A program made the translations under genes and the position numbers. This document shows positions 26,802-35,248 of a stretch of 43,813 bases of DNA, in pieces; the first letter of the stretch is position 1; each line of letters begins with the position of its first letter. A model generated the notes under the pieces. That model did not search any database, had not been told where the DNA came from, and saw only the letters and a list, made by a program, of their open reading frames with translations. The DNA comes from Chromatiales bacterium. GTDB lineage: Bacteria; Pseudomonadota; Gammaproteobacteria; UBA6429; Thiohalophilaceae. The stretch covers positions 1 through 43,813 of the forward strand of contig JAHEDB010000001.1 in NCBI GenBank assembly GCA_024641465.1, read 5' to 3'.

Positions 26802-28051
26802 CGATCAATTTCTCCGAACACGACATCCATGCTGCCAATGATGGCTACCACGTCGGCCAGCATGTGGCCGCTGGCCATTTCATTCATGGCTGACAGATGG
26901 ACAAAACCCGGCGCACGGATCTTCAGCCGATAGGGTTTGTTGGCGCCATCGGTCACCAGATAAATACCGAATTCACCCTTGGGATGCTCAACCGCAGCAT
27001 AGGCCTCGCCGGCCGGTAAGGTATAACCCTCGGTAAACAGCTTAAAGTGATGGATCAGGGACTCCATATTGCCCTTCATCTCTTCACGCGGTGGCGGTGT
27101 GAACTTGTGATCATCGAGCATCACCGGACCGGGGTTCTTGCGCAACCAGTCGATACACTGTTTAATAATGCGATTGGACTGGCGCAGTTCCTCGACGCGC
27201 ACCAGATAACGATCATAACAATCGCCATTAACCCCTACCGGGATATCAAACTTCACTCGGTCATAGACTTCATAGGGTTGCTTCTTGCGCAGGTCCCATT
27301 CGACACCCGAGCCGCGCAGCATGGCGCCGGTAAAGCCGAGTTGCTTGGCGCGCTCCGGTGAGACAACACCGATACCGACGGTACGCTGTTTCCAGATACG
27401 ATTGTCGGTCAGCAGGGTTTCATAATCGTCGACATAACCCGGGAAGCGATTGGTAAAGTCCTCGATGAAGTCGAGCAGTGAGCCCCGACGGTTTTCGTTC
27501 AGACGTTTGACATCCTTCTCATTCTTCCACTTGGACAGTTCGTACTGTGGCATCTGGTCCGGCAGGTCGCGATATACACCACCGGCACGGTAATAGGCGG
27601 CATGCATGCGTGCGCCGGATACCGCCTCATACATGTCCATCAGGTCTTCACGTTCGCGGAAGCAGTACAGGAATACGGTCATCGCGCCGATATCCAGCGC
27701 ATGGGTGCCGAGCCACATCATGTGGTTGAGGATACGGGTGATCTCGTCAAACATGACACGGATATACTGGGCCCGGATCGGGACTTCCACGCCGAGCATT
27801 TTTTCCAGCGCCAGCACATAACCATGCTCATTGCACATCATCGAGACATAGTCGAGGCGGTCCATATACGGGAGGCTTTGATTAAACGGCTTGGACTCTG
27901 CAAGTTTCTCCGTGCCGCGATGCAGCAGACCAACATGCGGGTCGGCGCGTTCGATCACCTCACCGTCCATCTCCAGTACCAGTCGCAACACACCGTGCGC
28001 CGCCGGATGCTGTGGGCCAAAGTTGAGGGTGTAATTACGAATCTCGGACAT
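26798..28051 (-). CDS. nuoD: NADH-quinone oxidoreductase subunit D
   Basis: NuoD is the 49-kDa-type subunit that lines the quinone site together with NuoB. The 417-residue product has the signatures F-G-P-Q-H-P-A-A-H-G-V-L-R, H-V-G-L-L-H-R-G-T-E-K and the C-terminal D-V-V-F-G-E-I-D-R. Unlike E. coli it is a separate gene from nuoC, 3 bp apart. Confidence 0.98.
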   Translation of the reverse strand: MSEIRNYTLNFGPQHPAAHGVLRLVLEMDGEVIERADPHVGLLHRGTEKLAESKPFNQSLPYMDRLDYVSMMCNEHGYVLALEKMLGVEVPIRAQYIRVMFDEITRILNHMMWLGTHALDIGAMTVFLYCFREREDLMDMYEAVSGARMHAAYYRAGGVYRDLPDQMPQYELSKWKNEKDVKRLNENRRGSLLDFIEDFTNRFPGYVDDYETLLTDNRIWKQRTVGIGVVSPERAKQLGFTGAMLRGSGVEWDLRKKQPYEVYDRVKFDIPVGVNGDCYDRYLVRVEELRQSNRIIKQCIDWLRKNPGPVMLDDHKFTPPPREEMKGNMESLIHHFKLFTEGYTLPAGEAYAAVEHPKGEFGIYLVTDGANKPYRLKIRAPGFVHLSAMNEMASGHMLADVVAIIGSMDVVFGEIDR

Positions 28052-28054
28052 GGC

Positions 28055-28666
28055 TTAACTCTCTTCTGGCATCCGGCCGGTGTAACGATGGTCATCGCGC
28101 ACGACACGTACCTGATTGACACGCGGCTCGATGGTCACAGGTTGATATATGACTCGGCGTTTTTCCGGGTCATAGCGCATCTCGACATGTCCGGTGAGCG
28201 GGAAATCTTTGCGGAAGGGATGGCCGATAAAACCGTAATCGGTCAGGATGCGTCGCAGGTCGGGATGACCGTCGAACACGATACCAAACAGGTCAAAGGC
28301 CTCGCGCTCATACCAGTTGGCGGAACTCCAGATATTCACCACCGAATCCACTACCGGCATCTCATCATCGGCAAAGACCTTTACACGCAGGCGATGATTG
28401 TGTTTGATGGAAATCAGGTGATAGGCAACCGCGAAACGCGGCCCCTGCCAGATACCGTCACCATATTCGCTGTAGTCCACACCGGACAGATCAATCAGTT
28501 CTTCAAATTTGAATTCGGCCTCATCGCGCAGGGCCGTCGCAACCTGCTGCAACTGCGCCTTGTCCACCACGATATTGGCCTCACCGAAATGCACGCTTGA
28601 ACCGGTGATCGCATTTCCGAAACGGCTGGTCAGGGATTCAATCAGATTCAGATAATACTCAGACAT
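28055..28666 (-). CDS. nuoC: NADH-quinone oxidoreductase subunit C
   Basis: NuoC is the 30-kDa-type subunit of the peripheral arm. The 203-residue product has W-Y-E-R-E-A-F-D-L-F-G-I-V-F-D-G-H-P-D-L-R-R-I-L-T-D-Y split by the family's usual residues, then G-H-P-F-R-K-D-F-P-L. It is separate from nuoD here, the arrangement of many non-enteric bacteria. Confidence 0.97.
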   Translation of the reverse strand: MSEYYLNLIESLTSRFGNAITGSSVHFGEANIVVDKAQLQQVATALRDEAEFKFEELIDLSGVDYSEYGDGIWQGPRFAVAYHLISIKHNHRLRVKVFADDEMPVVDSVVNIWSSANWYEREAFDLFGIVFDGHPDLRRILTDYGFIGHPFRKDFPLTGHVEMRYDPEKRRVIYQPVTIEPRVNQVRVVRDDHRYTGRMPEES

Positions 28667-28692
28667 TCAATCGATTACTCTTATATATAGTA

Positions 28693-29169
28693 TTAGCGGG
28701 CAATGGTATTGGTACGGCGAATCTTGTTCTGCAACTGGATGATGCCGTACAACAGGGCCTCGGCCGTGGGCGGGCAGCCTGGTACATAGATATCAACCGG
28801 CACAACCCGATCACATCCACGCACCACCGCATAGGAGTAGTGGTAGTAGCCACCGCCATTGGCGCACGAACCCATGGAGATCACCCAACGGGGCTCGGCC
28901 ATCTGGTCATACACCTTGCGCAGCGCCGGCGCCATCTTGTTGACCAATGTACCGGCGACGATCATTACATCGGACTGACGCGGGCTGGGTCGAAACACAA
29001 CCCCCATCCGATCCATATCATAACGGGAGGCGGCGGCCTGCATCATCTCGACCGCGCAACAGGCCAGACCGAAGGTCATCGGCCACATCGAGCCGGTGCG
29101 TGCCCAGTTGATCAGTTTGTCCGCGGTGGTGGTAAACACACCTTCGTTAAAGGTACCTTCTATTCCCAT
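28693..29169 (-). CDS. nuoB: NADH-quinone oxidoreductase subunit B
   Basis: NuoB holds the terminal [4Fe-4S] cluster N2, which reduces quinone. The 158-residue product has the tandem-cysteine motif A-C-C-A-V-E-M-M, G-S-C-A-N-G-G-G and P-G-C-P-P-T-A-E, which together supply the four ligands. It overlaps nuoA by 10 bp. Confidence 0.98.
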   Translation of the reverse strand: MGIEGTFNEGVFTTTADKLINWARTGSMWPMTFGLACCAVEMMQAAASRYDMDRMGVVFRPSPRQSDVMIVAGTLVNKMAPALRKVYDQMAEPRWVISMGSCANGGGYYHYSYAVVRGCDRVVPVDIYVPGCPPTAEALLYGIIQLQNKIRRTNTIAR

Positions 29170-29516
29170 TCAAGGGCCCCTTTCTTCCACTCATAGATAA
29201 AACCAATAACCAGTATCCCCAGAAAGATCGCCATGGCGGTATAACCGAACATGCCGATATCGGTCAGCACCACGGCCCAGGGGAATAAAAAGGCAATCTC
29301 TAAATCGAAAATAATAAACAGGATGGCGACGAGGTAATAGCGCACGTCGAATTTCATGCGGGCATCTTCAAATGCCTCGAATCCGCACTCGTAGGGGGAA
29401 AGCTTTTCACTATCGGGACGATTGGGCGAAAGGATGAAACCCAGCACAATCATGATACCGCCGATGGCGATGCCAACGACCATGAAAACCAGAACTGGAA
29501 GATAATTCTCCAGCAT
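29160..29516 (-). CDS. nuoA: NADH-quinone oxidoreductase subunit A
   Basis: NuoA is a three-helix membrane subunit beside the quinone chamber. The 118-residue product has the family signature S-P-Y-E-C-G-F-E-A-F with D-A-R-M-K-F-D-V-R-Y-Y-L-V-A-I-L-F-I split across the second helix. A GAGAGGA site precedes the ATG at 29516. It is the first of 14 nuo genes, under the promoter at 29606-29634. Confidence 0.97.
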   Translation of the reverse strand: MLENYLPVLVFMVVGIAIGGIMIVLGFILSPNRPDSEKLSPYECGFEAFEDARMKFDVRYYLVAILFIIFDLEIAFLFPWAVVLTDIGMFGYTAMAIFLGILVIGFIYEWKKGALEWE

Positions 29517-29605
29517 ATAATTCCTCTCTCCCCTTTGTGGCGTTGCTATTTTATGTCAACAGCAAATTAGTATTTTGTTTCTCGCCTGAGCACTAAAGGC
29601 TAGTC

Positions 29606-29634
29606 AGTCTAGGCAGACTGCAAGATCGTGTCAA
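29606..29634 (-). promoter_or_regulatory. Sigma-70 promoter of the nuo operon
   Basis: On the minus strand a perfect TTGACA (29629-29634) and TAGACT (29606-29611) are exactly 17 bp apart. The start would be near 29599, leaving a leader of about 80 nt before nuoA. No FNR-type site is seen beside it. Confidence 0.8.
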
Positions 29635-30040
29635 GTTTAGTTCCTAATGAAAAAGATAATAAAAACATCAACATACTTAATTTGCTGGGGGTATAAAAAA
29701 TTTCGGTGTAAAAAAATAAATACAATACAGCACCTTCGCACAATAAAACACGTTATGCAGGATCAAATTAATTCATCCTTGTAGCTTTGGTCTGGCGTTC
29801 AGACAACACCCATCGATAATTTCAGTTACGGTTCGTTCTTTTCATAAGCATATAAGCCTTCACTAATACTCAACATTCTATCTGAGCGGTGTGTACGGAT
29901 TACTGATGTATGTCAACTGGACATGTGTTGCTGATGTAACAGCCAGATCATTTTATGGTTATTACCATAAACAAGCGCGACAAGCTGTCATGGGAAAATC
30001 ACGCCTGACCAGAGGGGATCGCCGGGTGAATTAACTCAAA
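29635..30040. other. Intergenic stretch upstream of the nuo promoter
   Basis: About 400 AT-rich bases separate the nuo promoter from the end of the cytochrome island. I see no gene. An 8-bp inverted repeat TTTATGGT/ACCATAAA with loop TATT sits at 29952-29971; it has no U-run and is not a convincing terminator. The composition suggests this is the junction between island and backbone. Confidence 0.5.
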
Positions 30041-31069
30041 CTAACCGATGCGCCTGAGTATCTGTACCCGCCGGTTATAGGCATCGACGATATATATATA
30101 GTATCCTGATGTCGCAATTCCACTAGGGATATTAAAGAGCCCGGGGCCCGTTCCCGCGCCACCAATGGGCAGCAGGAAGTGTCCGCCCTTGTCGTAGATC
30201 AGCAGGTGATCAAAATGGGCATCAACTATATATATAGTGTCCTGGTCATCCAGCGCGATACCCTTTGGTTTACTGAACTCACCCAAGCGATCACCCAGCT
30301 TTCCAAAGTGGCTCTTTGGGCGGTGCAATTTATCAAAAATCTGTACCCGAAAGTTCATGCTGTCTGTGACGTACAAATTGCCCTGCCGGTCGAAGGCCAG
30401 GTGGGTCGGGTAATTGAATTTGCCCGTTCCGGCCCCACGCTTGCCAAATTGCCCGAGTTTTTTACCTGACGGGTAATAGATATGGATATTGTGCCCCAGG
30501 GTATCGAGCACATAAATATTGCCCGTGACCGGTTGGACCGCGATATCGGTCGGCCGAAGCCAGGCCTTGTCCGTTATCCGGCCCAGGCTATCACCCGTTG
30601 CTGAAAGGCGGTAAATCACCCGCGCCTCGGAATCACTAACCAGGATCTCTCCCTGTGCGGTCAAGGCCGTCCCTAGCGGACTGATCAGTCTATCCTCCCC
30701 CACTTGCTGAATAAATCGATAATCATCATTTGTTGCGCCGATGATATGTATCGCGGCGGCGCCAGGATCGGTCACCACCATCAGCCCCTTGGCGGATACG
30801 GCGATATCGTGAGGTCTTTTGAAGTGACGGCTTGGCTGATCGCCAAACAGGAAACTCGTCAGCTGGGATAAAAGACCCTCGTTTTGGGTTTCCGCTTCAC
30901 CATAGATCGACGTCACATATTCGAAGCGTGCCCTGGCGGGGGGCAAGGGCCAGCGGCTCGGTATCTGACTGGCCGCCGCCGGTTCGGCAATCGCCGCCGT
31001 TGACAGCGTGGCCATCCACATAGCAGTCAACAGGCCAAACTGACCAAAGATATTAAAGTATAGTTTCAT
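30041..31069 (-). CDS. Secreted NHL-repeat beta-propeller protein
   Basis: The 342-residue product has a signal peptide (cleavage probably after A-I-A near residue 28) and then NHL-type propeller repeats, seen as recurring segments such as K-P-K-G-I-A-L-D-D-Q-D-T-I-Y-I-V-D and P-T-H-L-A-F-D-R-Q-G-N-L-Y-V-T-D. Near the mature N-terminus it has W-P-L-P-P-A-R-A-R-F-E-Y, shared with the other two propeller proteins of the island. It has no heme motif. Its ATG overlaps the previous gene by 4 bp. NHL propellers usually bind proteins or ligands; a structural or partner-binding role beside the cytochromes is inference. Confidence 0.85.
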   Translation of the reverse strand: MKLYFNIFGQFGLLTAMWMATLSTAAIAEPAAASQIPSRWPLPPARARFEYVTSIYGEAETQNEGLLSQLTSFLFGDQPSRHFKRPHDIAVSAKGLMVVTDPGAAAIHIIGATNDDYRFIQQVGEDRLISPLGTALTAQGEILVSDSEARVIYRLSATGDSLGRITDKAWLRPTDIAVQPVTGNIYVLDTLGHNIHIYYPSGKKLGQFGKRGAGTGKFNYPTHLAFDRQGNLYVTDSMNFRVQIFDKLHRPKSHFGKLGDRLGEFSKPKGIALDDQDTIYIVDAHFDHLLIYDKGGHFLLPIGGAGTGPGLFNIPSGIATSGYYIYIVDAYNRRVQILRRIG

Positions 31070-32106
31070 GGATAGGGTAGCCAGGCTTCCGGGGTGCGGC
31101 GGAAGATCTGCAGGCGTGATGAACCCATTTCGGAAGTGAACAGCCGTTGCCGGGACTGGTCAAAGCTGATATCAGTCAGTTCAACAAATTTCCCCCTGCC
31201 TCGGCCCAGGGCGCCAAGGCTGAGTATTTTCTGCCCGGCAGTATCCAGTACCACTACCTGACTCCGCTCCCTGTCGGCGATATAGATCACGTCGGTTTTT
31301 TCCACACCAATGGCCACCGGTTCACGAAAATACTCTTTATCCAGCTCGATGGTCTGCAACCAGGCACCGTGTGGACTGAATTTCTGAATGCGCCGGGTGA
31401 TAGCCTCCAGAATATAGAGGTTACCATCCATATCAGCCGTCAGGTCAGACAGCCCTGAGAAACGTCCCCTGTCCTTACCCTGTTCGCCAAACATATAAAG
31501 AAATACCCCACTCAGGCTAAACACATAGACCCGGCCCTGAAAACTATCTGCAACATAAAGGCGTTGCCTTATCTCATCCACCGCGAGCCGGTCCGGGCGA
31601 GTCCACAGTAATGCCGCACCGAACTGGCGAATAAACTGTCCGTTGTCCTGATACACAAGGACCTGCGCCTTGAGTGAGTCGAGCAGATAGATCCGTTTCA
31701 TATCATCAACGGCGACATCCTTTATGGCCGTCACAGCCCTGCCATTAGTGTATTTCAGGGTGTTGACTGTGTTTCGATATCGATCAACCACATGGGCGCT
31801 GCCGCGATCCTGATCGACAACAACCATCAGGTCCCTGCTGGCGGCCACACGGTAGGGTCTGATCATTTGCAGGTTTTGCCCGCTACCAGTGGCTATTCCA
31901 ATGTAAGCAGAGACGGCCTGGTTGATATCAACTGCTTGCTCATAGATCAGCCGTGCCGGGGTCGGTGGTAAAGGCCAAACCAGACCATCATCACCGGCCT
32001 GGGTGACCATTTGCAAAAATCCCTGACAGCCTGACAAACTCATGGCCAGCACTAAACCGGCCAGGATCATCAACCGTGTTTGCATGAGGGAGTAAGGCTT
32101 TGTCAT
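31066..32106 (-). CDS. NHL-repeat beta-propeller lipoprotein
   Basis: The 346-residue product has a lipoprotein signal with lipobox L-S-G-C near residue 27, so it should be membrane-anchored in the envelope. W-P-L-P-P-T-P-A-R-L-I-Y follows near residue 45 and the rest is NHL-type repeats (for example R-P-D-R-L-A-V-D and L-Y-V-A-D-S-F-Q-G-R-V-Y-V-F). It is paralogous to the genes on its 3' side and at 37154-38251. The first ATG (32106) has a weak CCAGAG upstream; a second in-frame ATG seven codons on is possible. Confidence 0.85.
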   Translation of the reverse strand: MTKPYSLMQTRLMILAGLVLAMSLSGCQGFLQMVTQAGDDGLVWPLPPTPARLIYEQAVDINQAVSAYIGIATGSGQNLQMIRPYRVAASRDLMVVVDQDRGSAHVVDRYRNTVNTLKYTNGRAVTAIKDVAVDDMKRIYLLDSLKAQVLVYQDNGQFIRQFGAALLWTRPDRLAVDEIRQRLYVADSFQGRVYVFSLSGVFLYMFGEQGKDRGRFSGLSDLTADMDGNLYILEAITRRIQKFSPHGAWLQTIELDKEYFREPVAIGVEKTDVIYIADRERSQVVVLDTAGQKILSLGALGRGRGKFVELTDISFDQSRQRLFTSEMGSSRLQIFRRTPEAWLPYP

Positions 32107-32115
32107 ATACTCTGG

Positions 32116-32952
32116 TTATTTCACCGCATTCTTTGCCTGCTTGCTCACGGAGTGACAGCGATTACAATCCGCGATAGGAAACGCCACCTTGCCGTGGCAG
32201 ACACCGCAATACTCGCCACTATTGATTTTCTTCATAGTAATCGGGTTTCCACCCCGTTTCATCTGGAAAATATCGGGATGACAATTGCTACAATCCAGCC
32301 AGGCGGTATGTGCCTTATGCGGGAACAATACATTGTTCATTGTACCCGCTACCTCCATGGGTATGTTCATGTCCAGAGTAAACTGCTCCTTTGAACCAAA
32401 CTGATCCGCCCGCGGGTTGATCTGGTGTTTGTTAAGTGCGGCCACCCAGTTAACCCCATTACCGAAGGTAGCCGTTGGCAATGTCTTGAGTGCCTCCAGC
32501 GGCGGTTGCAGATCATGTAAATCCGCTGCCGGATCATGCACACCATCATCGATCAACGCCTGGACCACGGCTTTCTCGCGTTTGAATCGATAAAAGTCAT
32601 TGGGGTCCCGGCCGCGTTGTTTTGTTTCATATTTCTTTTCAATTTCCACCTTGGATTTCATGATCTTCTTGACCTGCGTCACGCGCGCGGTCTTATCGTC
32701 CTTGCCGGATGGCGCTTGTGTCTTTGCACTATCATCCTGCTGGATTTTTTCGGCTTCTTTCCTGACATCGTCCAAAGAAGGTACGACAGCCGAACTGCCG
32801 GCCGATGCATCCTGTGCCGCAGGTGCAACTATTGCCTTGTCACCACCGGTCTCCTGCTTGACGGCATCATCGGTAGTGGCGCAGGCGGTTACCGACATCA
32901 GTATCAACAGTAAAATACTTTTACGATTTTGTTTACATAACATAAGTATCAC
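32116..32952 (-). CDS. Triheme c-type cytochrome lipoprotein
   Basis: The 278-residue product has a lipoprotein signal (lipobox V-T-A-C near residue 24), a charged, low-complexity middle (about 30-130) and a C-terminal heme domain. Three CXXCH motifs (C-S-N-C-H, C-G-V-C-H, C-N-R-C-H) occur together with F-P-H-K-A-H, which supplies distal histidines; the order resembles cytochrome c7/c3-type domains. The heme domain is closely similar to the next upstream gene. It probably relays electrons at the envelope. The start overlaps the upstream gene by 4 bp. Confidence 0.9.
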   Translation of the reverse strand: MILMLCKQNRKSILLLILMSVTACATTDDAVKQETGGDKAIVAPAAQDASAGSSAVVPSLDDVRKEAEKIQQDDSAKTQAPSGKDDKTARVTQVKKIMKSKVEIEKKYETKQRGRDPNDFYRFKREKAVVQALIDDGVHDPAADLHDLQPPLEALKTLPTATFGNGVNWVAALNKHQINPRADQFGSKEQFTLDMNIPMEVAGTMNNVLFPHKAHTAWLDCSNCHPDIFQMKRGGNPITMKKINSGEYCGVCHGKVAFPIADCNRCHSVSKQAKNAVK

Positions 32953-33320
32953 CTAGTTTTCTTTACTTGCTTATCTTTTTCTTCGGTGGCTGTCCCGGTA
33001 TGACATCGATCACAATACACCGGCGCCCAGGCAATCTTGCCGTTATGACAGGCCCCGCAGAACTGGCCACCGGCAATCTTGTTCATATCTATATGATTAG
33101 CCTCACGTTTCATTTTAAATCCAAGCTGTTGATGGCAGACCAGGCAGCGGAAACGAATGCGATGAAACCAGTGCGGGAACACCGCCGGTCGCATACCGTT
33201 TTTTTCCGAGTAGTTATTTATCCGCACATCGCCGTATTCGGCCTTAGCCGTGGATATAAAGAGAAAAAATCCCAGCATAATGACGACCATCCCAATCACG
33301 CGATATATACATCGTGACAT
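32949..33320 (-). CDS. Periplasmic triheme c-type cytochrome
   Basis: The 123-residue product has a signal peptide (cleavage after A-K-A near residue 27) and one compact heme domain: F-P-H-W-F-H, then C-L-V-C-H, C-G-A-C-H and C-D-R-C-H. The pattern is that of a small c7-type periplasmic shuttle and parallels the heme domain of the lipoprotein downstream, so one probably arose from the other. GGAGGT lies upstream of the ATG at 33320. Confidence 0.9.
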   Translation of the reverse strand: MSRCIYRVIGMVVIMLGFFLFISTAKAEYGDVRINNYSEKNGMRPAVFPHWFHRIRFRCLVCHQQLGFKMKREANHIDMNKIAGGQFCGACHNGKIAWAPVYCDRCHTGTATEEKDKQVKKTR

Positions 33321-33458
33321 AATAAAAATACCTCCAAACCTATCATCTATTCCAAAAAGTAAAACCAGCCAGTTCTATGCAAGCCTTATAAAAACTTCAG
33401 CATAACTGCTATCCAATATATAACGCACAAAAATATAATCAGCACACCTCCGAATCCA

Positions 33459-35243
33459 TTACTTATCACCAAAAGAAAAATCGCGCCGCACCTTTGCAAA
33501 CCAAATCGAATCTTCCGTAACAATACCGCCAGTCTCGCTTTGCTTGCGCATAAATCCGGCTTCAGAAAACAATTTACCGAATTGATGGGTGAAACGCACA
33601 TCAAACAGTTTATTATGTTCTTCAACTCCGCTCTGGTTTGTTCTGTTTTCCGTAAGGTATGAGCCACTGCATAAAACATTGCTGCCGAATACCGGGGTGA
33701 CATAGTCAATCCGATTATAGGATGTATGTACTTCGGTATTTTCAGTCTGGGTGAATTCGGTAAATGTGGCGTTTTCCACATGCCCCTTGGTGTATGAAGA
33801 GCCGGCCTGTAGTTTAACTGTCGCCCGCTGTAATACCCTGTGCTCATAATTCAGGTAACTTCTGAATTGCTCGGAGTTGACGGTCATGTCGCTTTCCTGC
33901 TCCAAGGTGGTATAGGATACGTTTCCATTCAGACGTCCGCCCAGGACAGCGCCATCCAGGCGCAGGCCTTTTTCCTGTTGTACCGTCTTGGTTGCGTGGA
34001 TATTGGATTGCCCGTTATAGCCATAATTCACGTCATAATACGGGCTCACCATCAGGCTACCCATCTGTAACCCCAGTTCCGCCCTACCGCCGGTTTGATT
34101 AAAAGAACCATCCTGCTGCTGGGTTTCGTTTGCTGATTCAATCTGCCTTGTAAAACGACCGCCGCTTAACCTGCCCTGTAATTCAAGACTGCCGAACAAC
34201 ACGGCCCTGGTGTAAGCCAGGCCGGATCGTTTGTCCCGACTGTTATAGGCTTCCCCGTTCAGATCGGTGTGCAATTCGTAGCCGCTGGCAAAGGCCGACA
34301 AATGATCGGTCAGGTTATAATCGATATTTACCCGTCCATCGCGGGCTTCGCGCCGGCTGGCTTCGTAATCGTCGAGAAAGTAATTGCCATATACGCCGAT
34401 ATTGACCCTTTTAGTCGGGTTCCACAGCATGGAAACATTATGGCTTCGGCTGTCCTGGTCGGAATATAATGGGTCGAATGTTGCATCCGGATTATCTGAT
34501 TTACGCTGATAGTCGCTGTAAACCACGGAGGTTTGCAGCGTGTCCGATGGCCGGTACACCCAGGAACTGGTCAGGCGATTCGCCTGTGCGGAACGCGCCG
34601 TGTATTTCTCACTGTAATCACTGTTTTCATAGCGCAGGTTGGCTGTCAATCCCTCCCAGCGTTTGAACATGTTGATCCCGCCTGTGCTGCTGTCCTGTTC
34701 ACTCAAAACAGAGACAAGATTACTGCGTGTGGTCTGACCGTAGTAAAACAGGTTAGTTGTCGGTAGTGTGTAAAAATCCAGTTTCAAATCGGCCCCATAT
34801 AATTTTGTATCAATACTTGAGTCAGGACTCGTTTGCATAGTCACATCGGTATCGTTTTCGATTGCATACAAAGTCAGGGGAAAGGGACTATACGGAAATA
34901 ACTTGCCATTGAACCGATATGAAGTCAGGCTTGTCGTGCTCTCGTCTGAATCCCGGACGGTATTGCTCTCCGACAAGGTCCCGCCAAGCCGGTAATCTGC
35001 CAACCACGGTCTGTATAGATAATCGGAATAGTCCAGATTGAGGCGCTGAGTCTGGTTTTTTGTCCTGACATCATTATTGTCTGACGTAGAGGTACGACCT
35101 TGCTGGGCACCAAGTTCAATATCACCACTGACTTCTCCGGCATAAACCGGCCGGTATAAAATGTTACTCAAGGTGACACATACTATACCCAAAAAGAAAA
35201 AGCATACCTGCCGAATCATCCGCAGCCACATACACATTGACAA
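33459..35243 (-). CDS. Probable outer-membrane beta-barrel (porin-cytochrome type)
   Basis: The 594-residue product has a signal peptide (cleavage after V-Y-A near residue 35), then no long hydrophobic helices but a run of amphipathic, aromatic-flanked strands with Y/N/S/T-rich turns, the pattern of a large outer-membrane barrel. It ends in F-A-K-V-R-R-D-F-S-F-G-D-K, an aromatic beta-signal with a short tail. The neighbours (multiheme cytochromes and a periplasmic foldase) suggest an MtrB-like sheath for cytochromes, but I cannot show sequence homology. The frame begins with TTG at 35243, 8 bp after GGGAGG; an ATG at 35237 is the alternative. The ribosome site overlaps the preceding stop. Confidence 0.75.
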   Translation of the reverse strand: MSMCMWLRMIRQVCFFFLGIVCVTLSNILYRPVYAGEVSGDIELGAQQGRTSTSDNNDVRTKNQTQRLNLDYSDYLYRPWLADYRLGGTLSESNTVRDSDESTTSLTSYRFNGKLFPYSPFPLTLYAIENDTDVTMQTSPDSSIDTKLYGADLKLDFYTLPTTNLFYYGQTTRSNLVSVLSEQDSSTGGINMFKRWEGLTANLRYENSDYSEKYTARSAQANRLTSSWVYRPSDTLQTSVVYSDYQRKSDNPDATFDPLYSDQDSRSHNVSMLWNPTKRVNIGVYGNYFLDDYEASRREARDGRVNIDYNLTDHLSAFASGYELHTDLNGEAYNSRDKRSGLAYTRAVLFGSLELQGRLSGGRFTRQIESANETQQQDGSFNQTGGRAELGLQMGSLMVSPYYDVNYGYNGQSNIHATKTVQQEKGLRLDGAVLGGRLNGNVSYTTLEQESDMTVNSEQFRSYLNYEHRVLQRATVKLQAGSSYTKGHVENATFTEFTQTENTEVHTSYNRIDYVTPVFGSNVLCSGSYLTENRTNQSGVEEHNKLFDVRFTHQFGKLFSEAGFMRKQSETGGIVTEDSIWFAKVRRDFSFGDK

Positions 35244-35248
35244 TACGC

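Noticed and set aside
27602..28600. A 332-codon plus-strand open frame opposite nuoC and nuoD
   Set aside because: It overlaps two certain nuo genes in antisense and has no family features; it is a composition shadow.
29952..29971. Hairpin TTTATGGT/ACCATAAA as the terminator of the nine-gene cytochrome operon
   Set aside because: It is AT-rich with no U-run and lies 70 bp past the last stop; the true end of the operon transcript is not evident.
33386..33847. A 153-codon minus-strand frame overlapping the end of the barrel gene
   Set aside because: It lies in another frame of the barrel gene, lacks a ribosome site, and the barrel frame shows continuous strand periodicity there.
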